A stretch of DNA of 64,000 bases from Candidatus Methanomassiliicoccus intestinalis Issoire-Mx1 (GTDB lineage Archaea > Thermoplasmatota > Thermoplasmata > Methanomassiliicoccales > Methanomassiliicoccaceae): assembly GCF_000404225.1 (NCBI RefSeq), contig NC_021353.1:620001-684000 (forward strand). Reading direction: 5' to 3'. Below the pieces are notes generated by a model that was not told the origin of the DNA, did no database searches, and saw only the letters and a program-made list of their open reading frames with translations. Shown in pieces: positions 8,380 to 16,738 of the stretch; position 1 is the stretch's first letter; each line of letters starts with the position of its first letter. A program made the translations under genes and the position numbers.

Positions 8380-9990
8380 ATGATAGTCAGCGTGAACGGA
8401 GTAAAAAAGGAAGTGCCCGAAGGCAGCAGGATCCGCGATATTCTCAATGGTGAACCCTATTCAGAAGGCTCCATATTGGCAGTATCGAGAGCTGGAGAAG
8501 AAATTCTCAGCGAGACTGACGAGTATGAAATCGTCACTCAGAAAGGATCGTTTAATATCCGCCTGAACGGTACTATATTTGCAGAGAAGTGGAAAAAATT
8601 AAAAGATGACATAGTCGGAGTCGGCATCAGGTGGGGAACCAATAAGATACTGGCTGTAGGATCATTCCCTTCAGATCTGCCTGTGGATAGGGAAAGACAC
8701 GATTATATGCGTTATGACTGCTTTTTTTCGCTGGGTGGATTTGACAACCGTTCCACTTACATGATGATTGCAAGAATAAATCATACCGCTGGGTATGGTG
8801 TCAATGATGGAATTTTTGGTAAAGTTACTAAAGGCAGACATATTCTAAACAGTCTCGATGAAGACGACTCGATCATGGCTATAAATCCGGTCGTTGTTAA
8901 TACCATTGAAAAGAATTCATTTGTTACTTCAGATGTCGATATTATTTTAGAAAATGGTATGGCTATTGAAACATATATTCACGTGAAACTCAACAAAAAC
9001 TCGCCGGTATCATGCGAACAATTTCTGGTTGTAGCTGAAAATGGAACGATTGAGATAACTGATAAAACTTCGACATATGCCGCTAATTCATCAAGGCTCA
9101 ATGTCTCCTTGGTTAAGGAAGAAACAGCAGTCAGGAATGAAGGCATAGTAACTGTCCGCAATGAAGGAAACGGTGCTGGCAGAATTTATTTTTACAATTC
9201 TAAAAGGCAGGTATCTCCCAATCACACAGTGATTGGAACTATTACTACAGGCTCAGAGCTTCTGCGCTTGTCTCCCAAGGGTTCAAAAGTGACAATACGG
9301 TCTACTCCGCAGCGTATAATGACTATCGGCATGACACAGAGGGATGCAGCCGAATTTCTCAAAAATCTTGGTATTGCACAGTCACGAACCGGCTTGGAAA
9401 GTGATGATTCAATCGTAGTGGAACAAGAACCTGAGCTTACTATGGAAATTTCAGAAGAAGTAGAAACTTTCGGGCGGCAGAAGGAACTCATTGCCGTCTG
9501 GGAGCTTAATGATAAAGAATCTCCAAAGACGACTAATTATATCAGAAGGCTGACTGGGCTGGATTATAAAAAAGTCGGTACTCTCAAGGTGTTTTTTACA
9601 TACCCTGGAATGCCCATGGTTACATTTGAAGGAAATGTTTCTCAGGCATCCACGCTCCTTCCCGAGGCTACATTCGAAAGGATGAGCAATAAGGGAGAGA
9701 TCGGAGTCACAAATATGTCCAGACCTGGAAAGGGAACAATCGGCATCAGGCTTGAACCGAGCAGCGAATTTGGTCCCACTGGTGAAGAGAAATATGGTAC
9801 CAATAACGCCGGCATTATGATGTCTGATCTGGAAACATTCCTTAAAGATCTCAGAGACGGTGATCTGGTGTACATCAGAGAATTCGAGTCTGGAGATGAA
9901 AAGGCAGAACACAAAGCCGGGGACTTGAAGGTTGATGAGGAGGAGTTTAACTTCGTATCCCACAAGCCTCCCGCAGGTCCGTTTGTTTGA
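8380..9990 (+). CDS. mmp3: Methanogenesis marker protein 3 (UPF0288)
   Basis: Mmp3 belongs to UPF0288, found only in methanogens and methanotrophic relatives, and is reported as a component of the MCR activation complex. The N-terminus (about 1-60) looks like a small ubiquitin-like/TGS-type domain (VSVNGVKKEVPEG). The centre carries the family block MTIGMTQRDAAEFLKNLGI followed by DDSIVVEQEPE (about 313-350). The C-terminus ends SHKPPAGPFV. Length (536) is as expected. ATG start at 8380; the previous gene on this strand is mcrC, beyond the antisense gene, so mmp3 probably has its own promoter within 8256-8379. Confidence 0.93.
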   Translation: MIVSVNGVKKEVPEGSRIRDILNGEPYSEGSILAVSRAGEEILSETDEYEIVTQKGSFNIRLNGTIFAEKWKKLKDDIVGVGIRWGTNKILAVGSFPSDLPVDRERHDYMRYDCFFSLGGFDNRSTYMMIARINHTAGYGVNDGIFGKVTKGRHILNSLDEDDSIMAINPVVVNTIEKNSFVTSDVDIILENGMAIETYIHVKLNKNSPVSCEQFLVVAENGTIEITDKTSTYAANSSRLNVSLVKEETAVRNEGIVTVRNEGNGAGRIYFYNSKRQVSPNHTVIGTITTGSELLRLSPKGSKVTIRSTPQRIMTIGMTQRDAAEFLKNLGIAQSRTGLESDDSIVVEQEPELTMEISEEVETFGRQKELIAVWELNDKESPKTTNYIRRLTGLDYKKVGTLKVFFTYPGMPMVTFEGNVSQASTLLPEATFERMSNKGEIGVTNMSRPGKGTIGIRLEPSSEFGPTGEEKYGTNNAGIMMSDLETFLKDLRDGDLVYIREFESGDEKAEHKAGDLKVDEEEFNFVSHKPPAGPFV

Positions 9991-10001
9991 GGTGTAGATT
10001 T

Positions 10002-10427
10002 ATGAGCTATAAAACCGAGACAAGAATGATTATGATCTCTCCGACATCCGATATCACACCAGACCAGCTGGTTCGGTTTGTTCACGGTCTGGGACTAGGG
10101 CTGGGTGTCAAGGAAACATGCTACGGTATTAATATCCAGGGACCTGTGGAAGATGTAAGAAAGGCTTTCAAGGATATCAGAAATCTTGACCCTAACAGGA
10201 TTTTTTCAAAAGTCCGTGCTTTTCCCATCGGAGATGAGCGCAGATGCAGGGCCCACCACGGCTCAAGACCTGGTTATCCGCAGCTTGAAAAAGAGTGGAG
10301 CGACCTCCCCAAAATGGACCGTGCCCTGACAGCCATGGAGGCTGGGGAACCAGTACCCGATAAGAAAAAACCGCAGCCAATTTCAATAGAACGTTTCAAA
10401 GAAATCATAGATGAGGTGTCCCAATGA
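10002..10427 (+). CDS. mmp6: Methanogenesis marker protein 6
   Basis: Small methanogen-specific protein encoded with the MCR activation factors. Typical features are ISPTSDITPDQLVRFVHGL, the DVRKAFKDIRNLDPNRIFSK block and a Cys/His patch RRCRAHHGSRPGYPQLEKEW near residues 75-95. I choose the ATG at 10002, preceded at good distance by GAGGTG, rather than the TTG at 9987 that overlaps mmp3; this gives 141 residues. The function is not established beyond its strict co-occurrence with MCR. Its stop overlaps mmp5 (ATGA), indicating translational coupling. Confidence 0.9.
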   Translation: MSYKTETRMIMISPTSDITPDQLVRFVHGLGLGLGVKETCYGINIQGPVEDVRKAFKDIRNLDPNRIFSKVRAFPIGDERRCRAHHGSRPGYPQLEKEWSDLPKMDRALTAMEAGEPVPDKKKPQPISIERFKEIIDEVSQ

Positions 10428-10864
10428 AAGTCTTCATGGTACCATTAAACAGCTTGATACTGTACGATTTGATAGAGCGCTTTGGCCATGAGCCATTGTC
10501 ACTGATGTCTGAAATGAGAGATAGAGTAGTCAATGCGGAGATTGAAGCTCCGCCGCTGAATCTTACACCTGATGATGTTAAAGTTGGACTTAATTATGCT
10601 GGAATTGAAATTCCGTCTGGTATCCGCGGGCGTATGTCCATCTGGGGGCCGCTTCTGGAGAAAGCTGAGGCAGCAATAATCATGCATGATATGCCCTATA
10701 CATACGGCTGTGTCGGCTGCCACAGATCAAACTTATTGTTAAATCATTTAGTAAGAAAAAAAGACATTCCACTGCTGGAAGTACACTACCCTAACGATGA
10801 CGATGAGGCTAAGATACTTGTTGCCCGCGTCAAAGCATTCCTGGAGGGATTAAATGGCAATTAA
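10424..10864 (+). CDS. mmp5: Methanogenesis marker protein 5
   Basis: A 146-residue member of the marker 5 family. It opens with the diagnostic MKVFMVPLNSLILYDLIERFG and carries a CxxC (C96, C99) in YGCVGCHRS followed by a short hydrophobic helix, so a thiol or Fe-S role is possible. No membrane helix is evident. ATGA overlap with mmp6 and an 11-bp overlap with mmp15 place it firmly in the operon. The function is unknown; neighbours suggest it serves maturation or activation of MCR. Confidence 0.9.
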   Translation: MKVFMVPLNSLILYDLIERFGHEPLSLMSEMRDRVVNAEIEAPPLNLTPDDVKVGLNYAGIEIPSGIRGRMSIWGPLLEKAEAAIIMHDMPYTYGCVGCHRSNLLLNHLVRKKDIPLLEVHYPNDDDEAKILVARVKAFLEGLNGN

Positions 10865-12086
10865 AATAGCACAGCTGTCATGTGGGACAGAATACTCTGG
10901 AGTACAGTCTGAGATCGAACATGCTGCTGAGACAGTCGGCGGAAAGATGGTGTATCCGGATGTAGCATACGATGATATTGCCACTGCTGTGGATGAATTT
11001 GGATTCAATCCCGCATCACCTCAGCTGAAGTTAATGATCGCCAGGGCCAAAGCGTTGGCAGACGGCCATTATGATGCGGACGCTGTATTCATTTCATCAT
11101 GTTTCAGATGTGCTGAAGGCGCCTTGGTAAGAAATGAAGTCCGAAAATATATCCAGGAACATACCAAGCTGCCGGTAGTCACTTATTCATTTACTGAGAG
11201 GATGAAATCAGCCCAGCTCCTGACAAGAATGGAAGCTCTAGTTACCATTGTAGAAAAGAAGGAGCTGCTGGCCAGGGAAAGACAGGTTGGATTGACAGCC
11301 GGTATCGACTCAGGATCATCCACCACTAAAGCAATGATCATTAGAGATAATGAAATTCTCGGCAAGGCATGGATGCCTACCGGAGAAGTTTTTGGCACAG
11401 CAATGGAAGTCCTCAATAAAGCTATGGATGAAGCTGGAGTCAAACAGGATCAGCTTGAGGGGATAGGCGTTACCGGCTATGGGCGTTTCCTTATAGGTAG
11501 GAAACTGGATGCAAATCTGATCCAGGAAGAACTCACAGTCAATTCCAAAGGTGCAGTATGGCTTGCAGATCATCAGAAAGGTGAAGCAACCATCATCGAC
11601 ATTGGTGGAATGGATAACAAAGCCATTACTGTAAGGGATGGAATTCCTGATAACTTTACCATGGGTGGAATCTGTGCTGGAGCATCAGGCAGATTCATGG
11701 AAATGGTGTCCAAACGTCTGAAAGTAGACATCAATGACCTGGGAGCTCTGGCTGATAAAGGCGACTGGACAAAAGTCAATATGAATTCATATTGCTCTAT
11801 TTTTGGTATTCAGGACTTAGTCACTTCTCTGGCGGCAGGCAATACTGTAGAAGATGTAGCAGCAGCCGCATGCCATTCTGTAGCTGAACAAGTTTACGAA
11901 CAGCAGCTGCAGGAAATAGATGTAAGGCAGCCCATCATTCAGGTGGGAGGAACATCATTGATCAGCGGCCTTGTGAAAGCTGTAGGCGATATGGTCGGAA
12001 GCCATCCGATTATCCCGCCGAATTCCCAGTACATCGGGGCAGCCGGTGCAGGGCTTCTTGCTTCTGGTTTCTTAGAGGGTATCTGA
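10854..12086 (+). CDS. mmp15: Methanogenesis marker protein 15 (BadF/HgdC-type ATPase activator-like)
   Basis: ASKHA-fold ATPase related to activators of 2-hydroxyacyl-CoA dehydratases, which couple ATP hydrolysis to low-potential electron transfer. The N-terminal domain (1-140) has C10 and a CxxC (C83, C86). The ATPase domain starts with the phosphate-binding loop GIDSGSSTTKA (150-160). C274 (GGICAGASGR) and C314 (NSYCSIF) have the spacing of the two cysteines that bridge a 4Fe-4S cluster between HgdC protomers. This suggests an ATP-gated electron donor for MCR reactivation (inference). SD GGAGGGA; the start lies inside mmp5 and the stop overlaps mmp17. Confidence 0.92.
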   Translation: MAIKIAQLSCGTEYSGVQSEIEHAAETVGGKMVYPDVAYDDIATAVDEFGFNPASPQLKLMIARAKALADGHYDADAVFISSCFRCAEGALVRNEVRKYIQEHTKLPVVTYSFTERMKSAQLLTRMEALVTIVEKKELLARERQVGLTAGIDSGSSTTKAMIIRDNEILGKAWMPTGEVFGTAMEVLNKAMDEAGVKQDQLEGIGVTGYGRFLIGRKLDANLIQEELTVNSKGAVWLADHQKGEATIIDIGGMDNKAITVRDGIPDNFTMGGICAGASGRFMEMVSKRLKVDINDLGALADKGDWTKVNMNSYCSIFGIQDLVTSLAAGNTVEDVAAAACHSVAEQVYEQQLQEIDVRQPIIQVGGTSLISGLVKAVGDMVGSHPIIPPNSQYIGAAGAGLLASGFLEGI

Positions 12087-12640
12087 TGGCAGAAGGCGAA
12101 GATTTTGCATTCAACAACTTTGACACGATCTTTCGTCAGACATTGAAAGATCTAGGCATAAGCCGGGCAGTCAAATCATTCAATATAATCTCTAAGATTG
12201 ATGAGCCTTACTTCATAATATCACTTAAGATGGGAAAAGCTAGATCTGCAATTCATATCTCTGATATGGCTCAGGTAGACGACAGCCCGCAGGGTGTGCA
12301 GATAACAATTACAGATGAAGAATGGGCACCAGCCCTGCTGACAAAACTGTGGCAGGTTTACAGTAAAGAAAGAGTCAAACAGCTGACAAGGTTTGAGATA
12401 ACAATCCATGGTGCACAGGCTTCTGATGTCGCGTCTATGCAGCTTGATCCCGGAGAGGAGCTGAAAACACTGCTTCTCGATGCCATCTGGCGTGTATTCC
12501 CAGAGGGCTTCAAAGTCCGCTATAACATTGTGGATGATGAAGTCATGACTGTGGTCGGTACAGAGCATGATATGGAAGATGCATGGCTTGAGACTGCCCG
12601 CAAAGTACACGAACTTACCAGAAATGCGGAGGCCGAGTGA
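12086..12640 (+). CDS. mmp17: Methanogenesis marker protein 17
   Basis: A 184-residue marker protein, reported as part of the MCR activation complex with McrC, Mmp3, Mmp7 and A2. Recognisable blocks are FDTIFRQTLKDLGISRAVKSF, VRYNIVDDEVMTVVGTEHDM near the C-terminus, and an alternating alpha/beta pattern without cysteine clusters. The ATG overlaps the mmp15 stop (TGATG) and mmp7 begins 1 bp after its stop, so mmp5-mmp15-mmp17-mmp7 should be made from one message. Confidence 0.9.
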   Translation: MAEGEDFAFNNFDTIFRQTLKDLGISRAVKSFNIISKIDEPYFIISLKMGKARSAIHISDMAQVDDSPQGVQITITDEEWAPALLTKLWQVYSKERVKQLTRFEITIHGAQASDVASMQLDPGEELKTLLLDAIWRVFPEGFKVRYNIVDDEVMTVVGTEHDMEDAWLETARKVHELTRNAEAE

Positions 12641-12641
12641 A

Positions 12642-13571
12642 ATGTATGAGGTTCTCATGTATGATGGCGGAGTCTACAGAATCAATGAGCTGTATGAGCT
12701 GATTGAAGATGTAGGCGGTTTCGTCATTCAGAAAACGAAGATCCAGGTTCAGATTGTTGTCACTATGGCTGTTCCGGAAGAAGAACACGCAGTCATCGAG
12801 GAAAAAACCGCTGAACTGGGAGGAAAACTTTCATCTGTTCCTCTTGCAGGAACTGAAATAGCTGTGGTAGCTCCAACACTTGGCAGACATCACATGCCAC
12901 ATCCGACATGTGATATTGCGGAGCAGCTGAGAAGGCTGGGAGCAATTACCGTTGTAATGGGACTCGCCAGGGGAAGAGGAAGAAGATCATCGCAGATCCT
13001 GGCGGACGAACGCCGCATCATTGAAGAGTACGATGCCGCCGTGTTTGTTCTGGGAAACTTCAAAGACTGCATCGTCAATCATAAAACGAAACTCTTTGAG
13101 GACTTGGAGATTCCAGTGGCGGTCGTCTGTGGTCCGGAGGTGCAGGATCTACCCTGCGAGGCAATAGTCTGCGGAGTGGGCCGCAAAGTTGAAAGAATGA
13201 GGCGCGAGGAAGAAATTCTCAAGCTGCAGGAAGCATCCGAAGCAATTGAGACAATCATCCACAACAAGCGTGCTGAACTTGATGAAGATCCGTTGTTTAT
13301 TCATCCTGCTGAAATTAAAGGCAGACTGGATGAACTTGAACCGATTAAGGAATGTCTGCGTCCGGCTCCAGTTGTACTGCATCTCGATGGTCTGCGGGTG
13401 AAGATTCCATATGAAGAATGGAAGGATACGATCGCAGACATAGAAGTTTACGGCCACCGCCTTGGTGATGTAGCCGAGATCTCTGAATCCAGCCTCGGCG
13501 GCAGCATACTCATAAAGATCAAAACGACTTCTGAAGTGAATGATGAAGACAGGCAGTCTTCGTCTTCCTAA
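12642..13571 (+). CDS. mmp7: Methanogenesis marker protein 7
   Basis: Marker 7 protein, reported as a core subunit of the MCR activation complex. The start is placed at the ATG in MYEVLMYDGGVYR, 1 bp after mmp17 and behind the ribosome-binding site GGAGG; a longer frame from 12567 would overlap mmp17 heavily without family similarity. Conserved blocks are TLGRHHMPHPTCDIAEQLRRLG, VMGLARGRGRRSSQ, VFVLGNFKDCI and ICGVGRKVERMRRE-like text (here VCGVGRKVERMRREEE), giving 309 residues. It is the last gene of the cluster, followed by a hairpin and T-run. Confidence 0.9.
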   Translation: MYEVLMYDGGVYRINELYELIEDVGGFVIQKTKIQVQIVVTMAVPEEEHAVIEEKTAELGGKLSSVPLAGTEIAVVAPTLGRHHMPHPTCDIAEQLRRLGAITVVMGLARGRGRRSSQILADERRIIEEYDAAVFVLGNFKDCIVNHKTKLFEDLEIPVAVVCGPEVQDLPCEAIVCGVGRKVERMRREEEILKLQEASEAIETIIHNKRAELDEDPLFIHPAEIKGRLDELEPIKECLRPAPVVLHLDGLRVKIPYEEWKDTIADIEVYGHRLGDVAEISESSLGGSILIKIKTTSEVNDEDRQSSSS

Positions 13572-13580
13572 TCATTTTTT
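13545..13580 (+). terminator. Probable terminator of the MCR activation cluster
   Basis: An inverted repeat GAAGAC-AGGCA-GTCTTC at 13545-13561 covers the last codons of mmp7, and six T bases follow at 13575-13580. In archaea the T-run is the main signal; the hairpin is modest. Confidence 0.45.
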
Positions 13581-13622
13581 CTTTGTGCAAGGTTATTTCT
13601 CTAGTAAAATCAATTACATGTT

Positions 13623-14180
13623 ATGAAAGTCGTGGGTGTTAGCTGTAGCCCTAGAAAAGGGGGAAATTCAGAAATCCTCGTGTCCGAAGCATTAAAAGGT
13701 GCTGAGGCAAAGGGTGCTGAGACTGTTTTTATTAGCTTAGCTGGAAAGAACATCAAAGGCTGTAATGCGTGTCCAAAATGCGGAGCCGCTGGAAAATGCG
13801 CAATCAACGATGACATGCAGGAGATTTATCCCATTCTGGAAAGCGCTGATGCGATCATAGTTGCATCGCCTGTATATTTCGGAATGTATAATGCGCAGAC
13901 TAAAGCGTTCTTAGACCGTAATTACTATCTGTTAAAGTCAGGCGGCAAGCTGGCTGGCAAAGTAGGCGGCGTAATCACTGTAGGAGGACGTTCAGGCCAT
14001 GATTTTACTGCTGTGGCCATGATGGAAGCCTTAACCCTCTATGGCATGTATCTGCCTCCAAATGCTTTTGCTGAATCTATGTCGAGAGAGCTGGGAGCTG
14101 CAGCAACGGAAGAGAAAGCTATGAATGCCGCTAAAGCTCTTGGAGAGCGGGTAGCAGATTTAGCCGCTAAACTAAAGTAA
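13623..14180 (+). CDS. Iron-sulfur flavoprotein (flavodoxin-like, NADPH-dependent FMN reductase family)
   Basis: Cytoplasmic electron carrier with an FMN site and a compact Fe-S motif. The FMN phosphate loop is SPRKGGNSE (9-17). A CX2CX2CX5C set (C47, C50, C53, C59) matches the compact cysteine motif that binds 4Fe-4S in the methanogen iron-sulfur flavoprotein Isf, and SPVYFGMYNAQTKAFLDR is the usual flavodoxin_2 motif. 185 residues. It overlaps the next gene by TAATG, so the two are coexpressed, but the partner (DUF123) gives no hint of substrate. Likely reductants are ferredoxin or F420-linked systems; O2 detoxification is a known family role. Confidence 0.85.
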   Translation: MKVVGVSCSPRKGGNSEILVSEALKGAEAKGAETVFISLAGKNIKGCNACPKCGAAGKCAINDDMQEIYPILESADAIIVASPVYFGMYNAQTKAFLDRNYYLLKSGGKLAGKVGGVITVGGRSGHDFTAVAMMEALTLYGMYLPPNAFAESMSRELGAAATEEKAMNAAKALGERVADLAAKLK

Positions 14181-14656
14181 TGTCAAAATCCAAAGGAGTA
14201 TATCTCTTCATTTTCACGATCCCCTTTGAAACTGAGGTTGAGATCGGGAAACTGGGGAGATACTCATTTCTTCCAGGCAGATATGTATATGTAGGCTCCG
14301 GGATGGGAGGAGTATCTGCCAGAGTACGGCGTCATCTCTGTGGCTGCCAGTCTAAAAGATGGCATATTGATTATCTCATCGAAAATGCTGTAGACAAAAA
14401 GGCAGTGATCTACCTGACAGACAGCAGAGAAATGGAATGCATTCTCAGCAGCCTTGTTAGGGACATTCCCGGGGCTGAAAATCCAGTGCGTGGTTTTGGG
14501 AGCTCTGACTGCAGCTGTTATTCTCACATTTATTTAATTCCAGAGACATCGTATCATGAACTTTTGAATATTGATCTTAAGAACTGCTGCAAATCCGAAG
14601 TACTCACCTGCAGAACGATTGACCAGTACGAAATGGCTGGATTGGAAAATCATTAA
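14180..14656 (+). CDS. DUF123 family protein (GIY-YIG-like nuclease fold)
   Basis: The block GRYVYVGSGMGGVSARVRRHL followed by KRWHIDYLI is the DUF123 signature, a domain common in archaea, sometimes fused to endonuclease III, and remotely related to GIY-YIG nucleases. The Cys-rich C-terminal end (DCSCYSH, NCC) might bind a metal. 158 residues, translationally coupled to the flavoprotein gene by TAATG. The biochemical function is unproven. A TATA-like AAGTATAT immediately after the gene serves the downstream RNA. Confidence 0.85.
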   Translation: MSKSKGVYLFIFTIPFETEVEIGKLGRYSFLPGRYVYVGSGMGGVSARVRRHLCGCQSKRWHIDYLIENAVDKKAVIYLTDSREMECILSSLVRDIPGAENPVRGFGSSDCSCYSHIYLIPETSYHELLNIDLKNCCKSEVLTCRTIDQYEMAGLENH

Positions 14657-14683
14657 GTATATGCTGCTGCCAAACATATTATT

Positions 14684-14871
14684 GCCTGGGAAGTGAGCCC
14701 TTGCACTGGACTGTAAGATTCTGTCATAGACTTAATCAAGCGTTCCAGACATCGCTATTGCTCAGCCGACAATCCGTGTTGACGGCCGTGTGATGCAATA
14801 GTGAAATTCGATGAACCCGTTGCGGGGTGGTTGTCGGGTAAACATCGAAAGTCATGGAGGAACTCCCGGGC
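14684..14871 (+). ncRNA. Unidentified structured non-coding RNA with its own promoter
   Basis: The segment has no convincing ORF but folds by eye into a closed multi-helix RNA. The terminal helix is 14684-14691 with 14864-14871 (8 bp, one U-G that favours the plus strand). Hairpin A is 14706-14710/14744-14748. Helix B is 9 bp, 14753-14761/14795-14803 with one G-U, enclosing a further hairpin with GCCG/CGGC. Helix C is 7 bp, 14807-14813/14843-14849, enclosing ACCCG/CGGGT. AAGTATAT (14655-14662) is centred 25 bp before the 5' end and a T-rich stretch (14874-14882) follows the 3' end. I do not recognise the family: SRP RNA, RNase P, 5S rRNA and cobalamin riboswitch signatures are absent. The 140 bp up to the next gene hold only AT-rich promoter-like DNA. 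Confidence 0.6.
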
Positions 14872-15010
14872 CCAATTTTATATAGTAGGATATAATTATG
14901 TGTATCTGTTTATAATTATCTTTAGTCTATTCAGACAGTCTTTTTTGATGGTAGACTTCTTATATTTTAAATGAATGTCTGCTTAGCATTACTTATCATG
15001 GAGGCAAAGA

Positions 15011-16609
15011 ATGAGCGCCACCGAGGATTCATATGAGAACAGTTCTGTACTTGAAAAATTGAATGAAGCTATAGGGAAGGACAACGTAACAATCAGCAAG
15101 ATGGAAAGATTGCTGTACAGCCATGATATGGCACCTTTACCTAAAGAAGCACAGGTAGCTTTTAAAGTGATTCCAGACATAGTTGTACGCCCGAAATCTA
15201 TCGAGGACGTATCTGCAGTCGTTAAGATTGCTGCTGAAGAAGGTGTTCCAATCACTCCTCGCGGTGCATCTACCTGGGGATTAGCTGGATCTACACCTGC
15301 TTTTGGTGGAATTCTCATCGATATGCTGGGAGGTATGAGTAAAATTGTTTCTATTGACGAAACAAACATGACCATTACCGCTCAGGCCGGCTGCTCATGG
15401 AAACAAGTGTATGATGCAGCCTGGGAGGCAGGTTTCCTTCTGGGATCATATCCAAGCAGTTTCCCGTCCGCTACAATCGGCGGCTGGACTTCAACATCTG
15501 GAATCGGTATTGCAAATTACAAATACGGCTCTGCCAGGGACAACATCAGAAGCATGAAAGTTGTAATCCCAGACGGAAGCATTGTTACAACAGGATTTGA
15601 GAGAGTATCCGACAACATGTCTGGATATAACTTAAACCATCTCTTTGTGGGAGCAGAAGGTACCCTCGGTGTCATTTGTGAAATTACTTTCAAGCTTACA
15701 CCAAGACCAGAAGTTCTCAGGCCTATTGCATACTCATTTGAAAGCCTGGATAAAGCAGAAGGAGCTCTCTGTGAGATTTCCCACAGCAGGCTTACTGTAC
15801 TTCACATTGGTTTCTCTGACGCTAACCACTTCAAGATGCAGAACAGGGCCGGTATTGTAGACCACGAATTCGGTTCTATCATTCTGGTTGCATTGGAAGG
15901 TTACAAAACCGTCGTTGATTATGAAGAGACTGTCCTTGATGAAATCATGGAGAGAAACGGCGGTAAGAAAGAAGCTCCTGAAGTCGGAGAACATGAGTGG
16001 GAAGAGCGCTGCTATGAATTCAGATGCCGCAAAGTCGGTCTCGGTTCAGTTCCTGGTGAAGTTATAGTTCCTGTCCACTCATTTGCAAAAATGACCAAGG
16101 ATGTCTACGAACTTATGGACTCCATGAAAATGGAAGGTGCAATCATCGGAATTATGGCAGACCGTAACACTGTAATGTTCATGCCATACTATGTCTATAA
16201 TTCTGAATCCATGAGCAAGAGTGTATCTTCACTTTCCTTCGACTATCAGTGCGGAGAACTTGCCAAAGCAAACGGCGGCCGTATGCTCGGTGGATTTGGT
16301 CTCTTCTTTGGATCCACATTATCACAAGTTCGTGGCGAGGGATACAAGATCGAAGTCGGAATCAAGAACGCAATCGATCCAGAAGAAATCATGAACCCTG
16401 GAAAACTCCTTGGAATGGAGACAAGGTTCGGACTTTCTGTAACTCCTGAAATGCTTGGCTTCGGCATGTCTGCATTATCCGCTTTCAAAAAGATAATGGG
16501 AAAAGACAAGAACTTTGAGAAGAAAGCTGAAGCTTACGATCTTGAAGAACTCGAGAAAGCAAAGTTTGAGCAGTACAAAGTTGACCCACTCAAACAAGAA
16601 AAGGACTAA
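15011..16609 (+). CDS. FAD-linked oxidase/dehydrogenase (GlcD/D-lactate dehydrogenase-like)
   Basis: PCMH-type flavoenzyme. The FAD-binding domain spans about 40-230: PDIVVRPKSIEDVSAVVKIA, PITPRGASTWGLAGS, GCSWKQVYDAA, SFPSATIGGWTS, and FVGAEGTLGVICEITFKLTP. The C-terminal substrate/FAD-oxidase_C domain ends with GIKNAIDPEEIMNPGKLLGM. 532 residues, no Fe-S cysteine motifs, soluble. The family oxidises 2-hydroxyacids or related alcohols; in anaerobic archaea such GlcD proteins often pair with HdrD-like Fe-S subunits, none of which is adjacent here. Monocistronic: SD GAGGC before the ATG, and a T-rich terminator region right after the stop. The substrate is unknown. Confidence 0.85.
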   Translation: MSATEDSYENSSVLEKLNEAIGKDNVTISKMERLLYSHDMAPLPKEAQVAFKVIPDIVVRPKSIEDVSAVVKIAAEEGVPITPRGASTWGLAGSTPAFGGILIDMLGGMSKIVSIDETNMTITAQAGCSWKQVYDAAWEAGFLLGSYPSSFPSATIGGWTSTSGIGIANYKYGSARDNIRSMKVVIPDGSIVTTGFERVSDNMSGYNLNHLFVGAEGTLGVICEITFKLTPRPEVLRPIAYSFESLDKAEGALCEISHSRLTVLHIGFSDANHFKMQNRAGIVDHEFGSIILVALEGYKTVVDYEETVLDEIMERNGGKKEAPEVGEHEWEERCYEFRCRKVGLGSVPGEVIVPVHSFAKMTKDVYELMDSMKMEGAIIGIMADRNTVMFMPYYVYNSESMSKSVSSLSFDYQCGELAKANGGRMLGGFGLFFGSTLSQVRGEGYKIEVGIKNAIDPEEIMNPGKLLGMETRFGLSVTPEMLGFGMSALSAFKKIMGKDKNFEKKAEAYDLEELEKAKFEQYKVDPLKQEKD

Positions 16610-16738
16610 ACTCCTTTTTCTTTTCTTTTTCTATTTTTAGATTTTATCATTTTTTTACTGACTGGCATATACTTTAGGAGTATCGTATAAATATATCTCT
16701 GGTATATCCTCCAAATTACACTAAAAGAGGAGACTCTT

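Noticed and set aside
12567..12641. Longer start for mmp7 overlapping mmp17
   Set aside because: The added residues lack family similarity, and the ATG at 12642 has a good GGAGG site.
14684..14871. Cobalamin riboswitch, SRP RNA or RNase P RNA identity for the structured RNA
   Set aside because: No B12-box consensus, no SRP helix 8 GGAAG/AGCAGC motif, and RNase P RNA is found elsewhere (27606-27906). The 3' GGAGGAACTCCC only superficially resembles the RNase P core.
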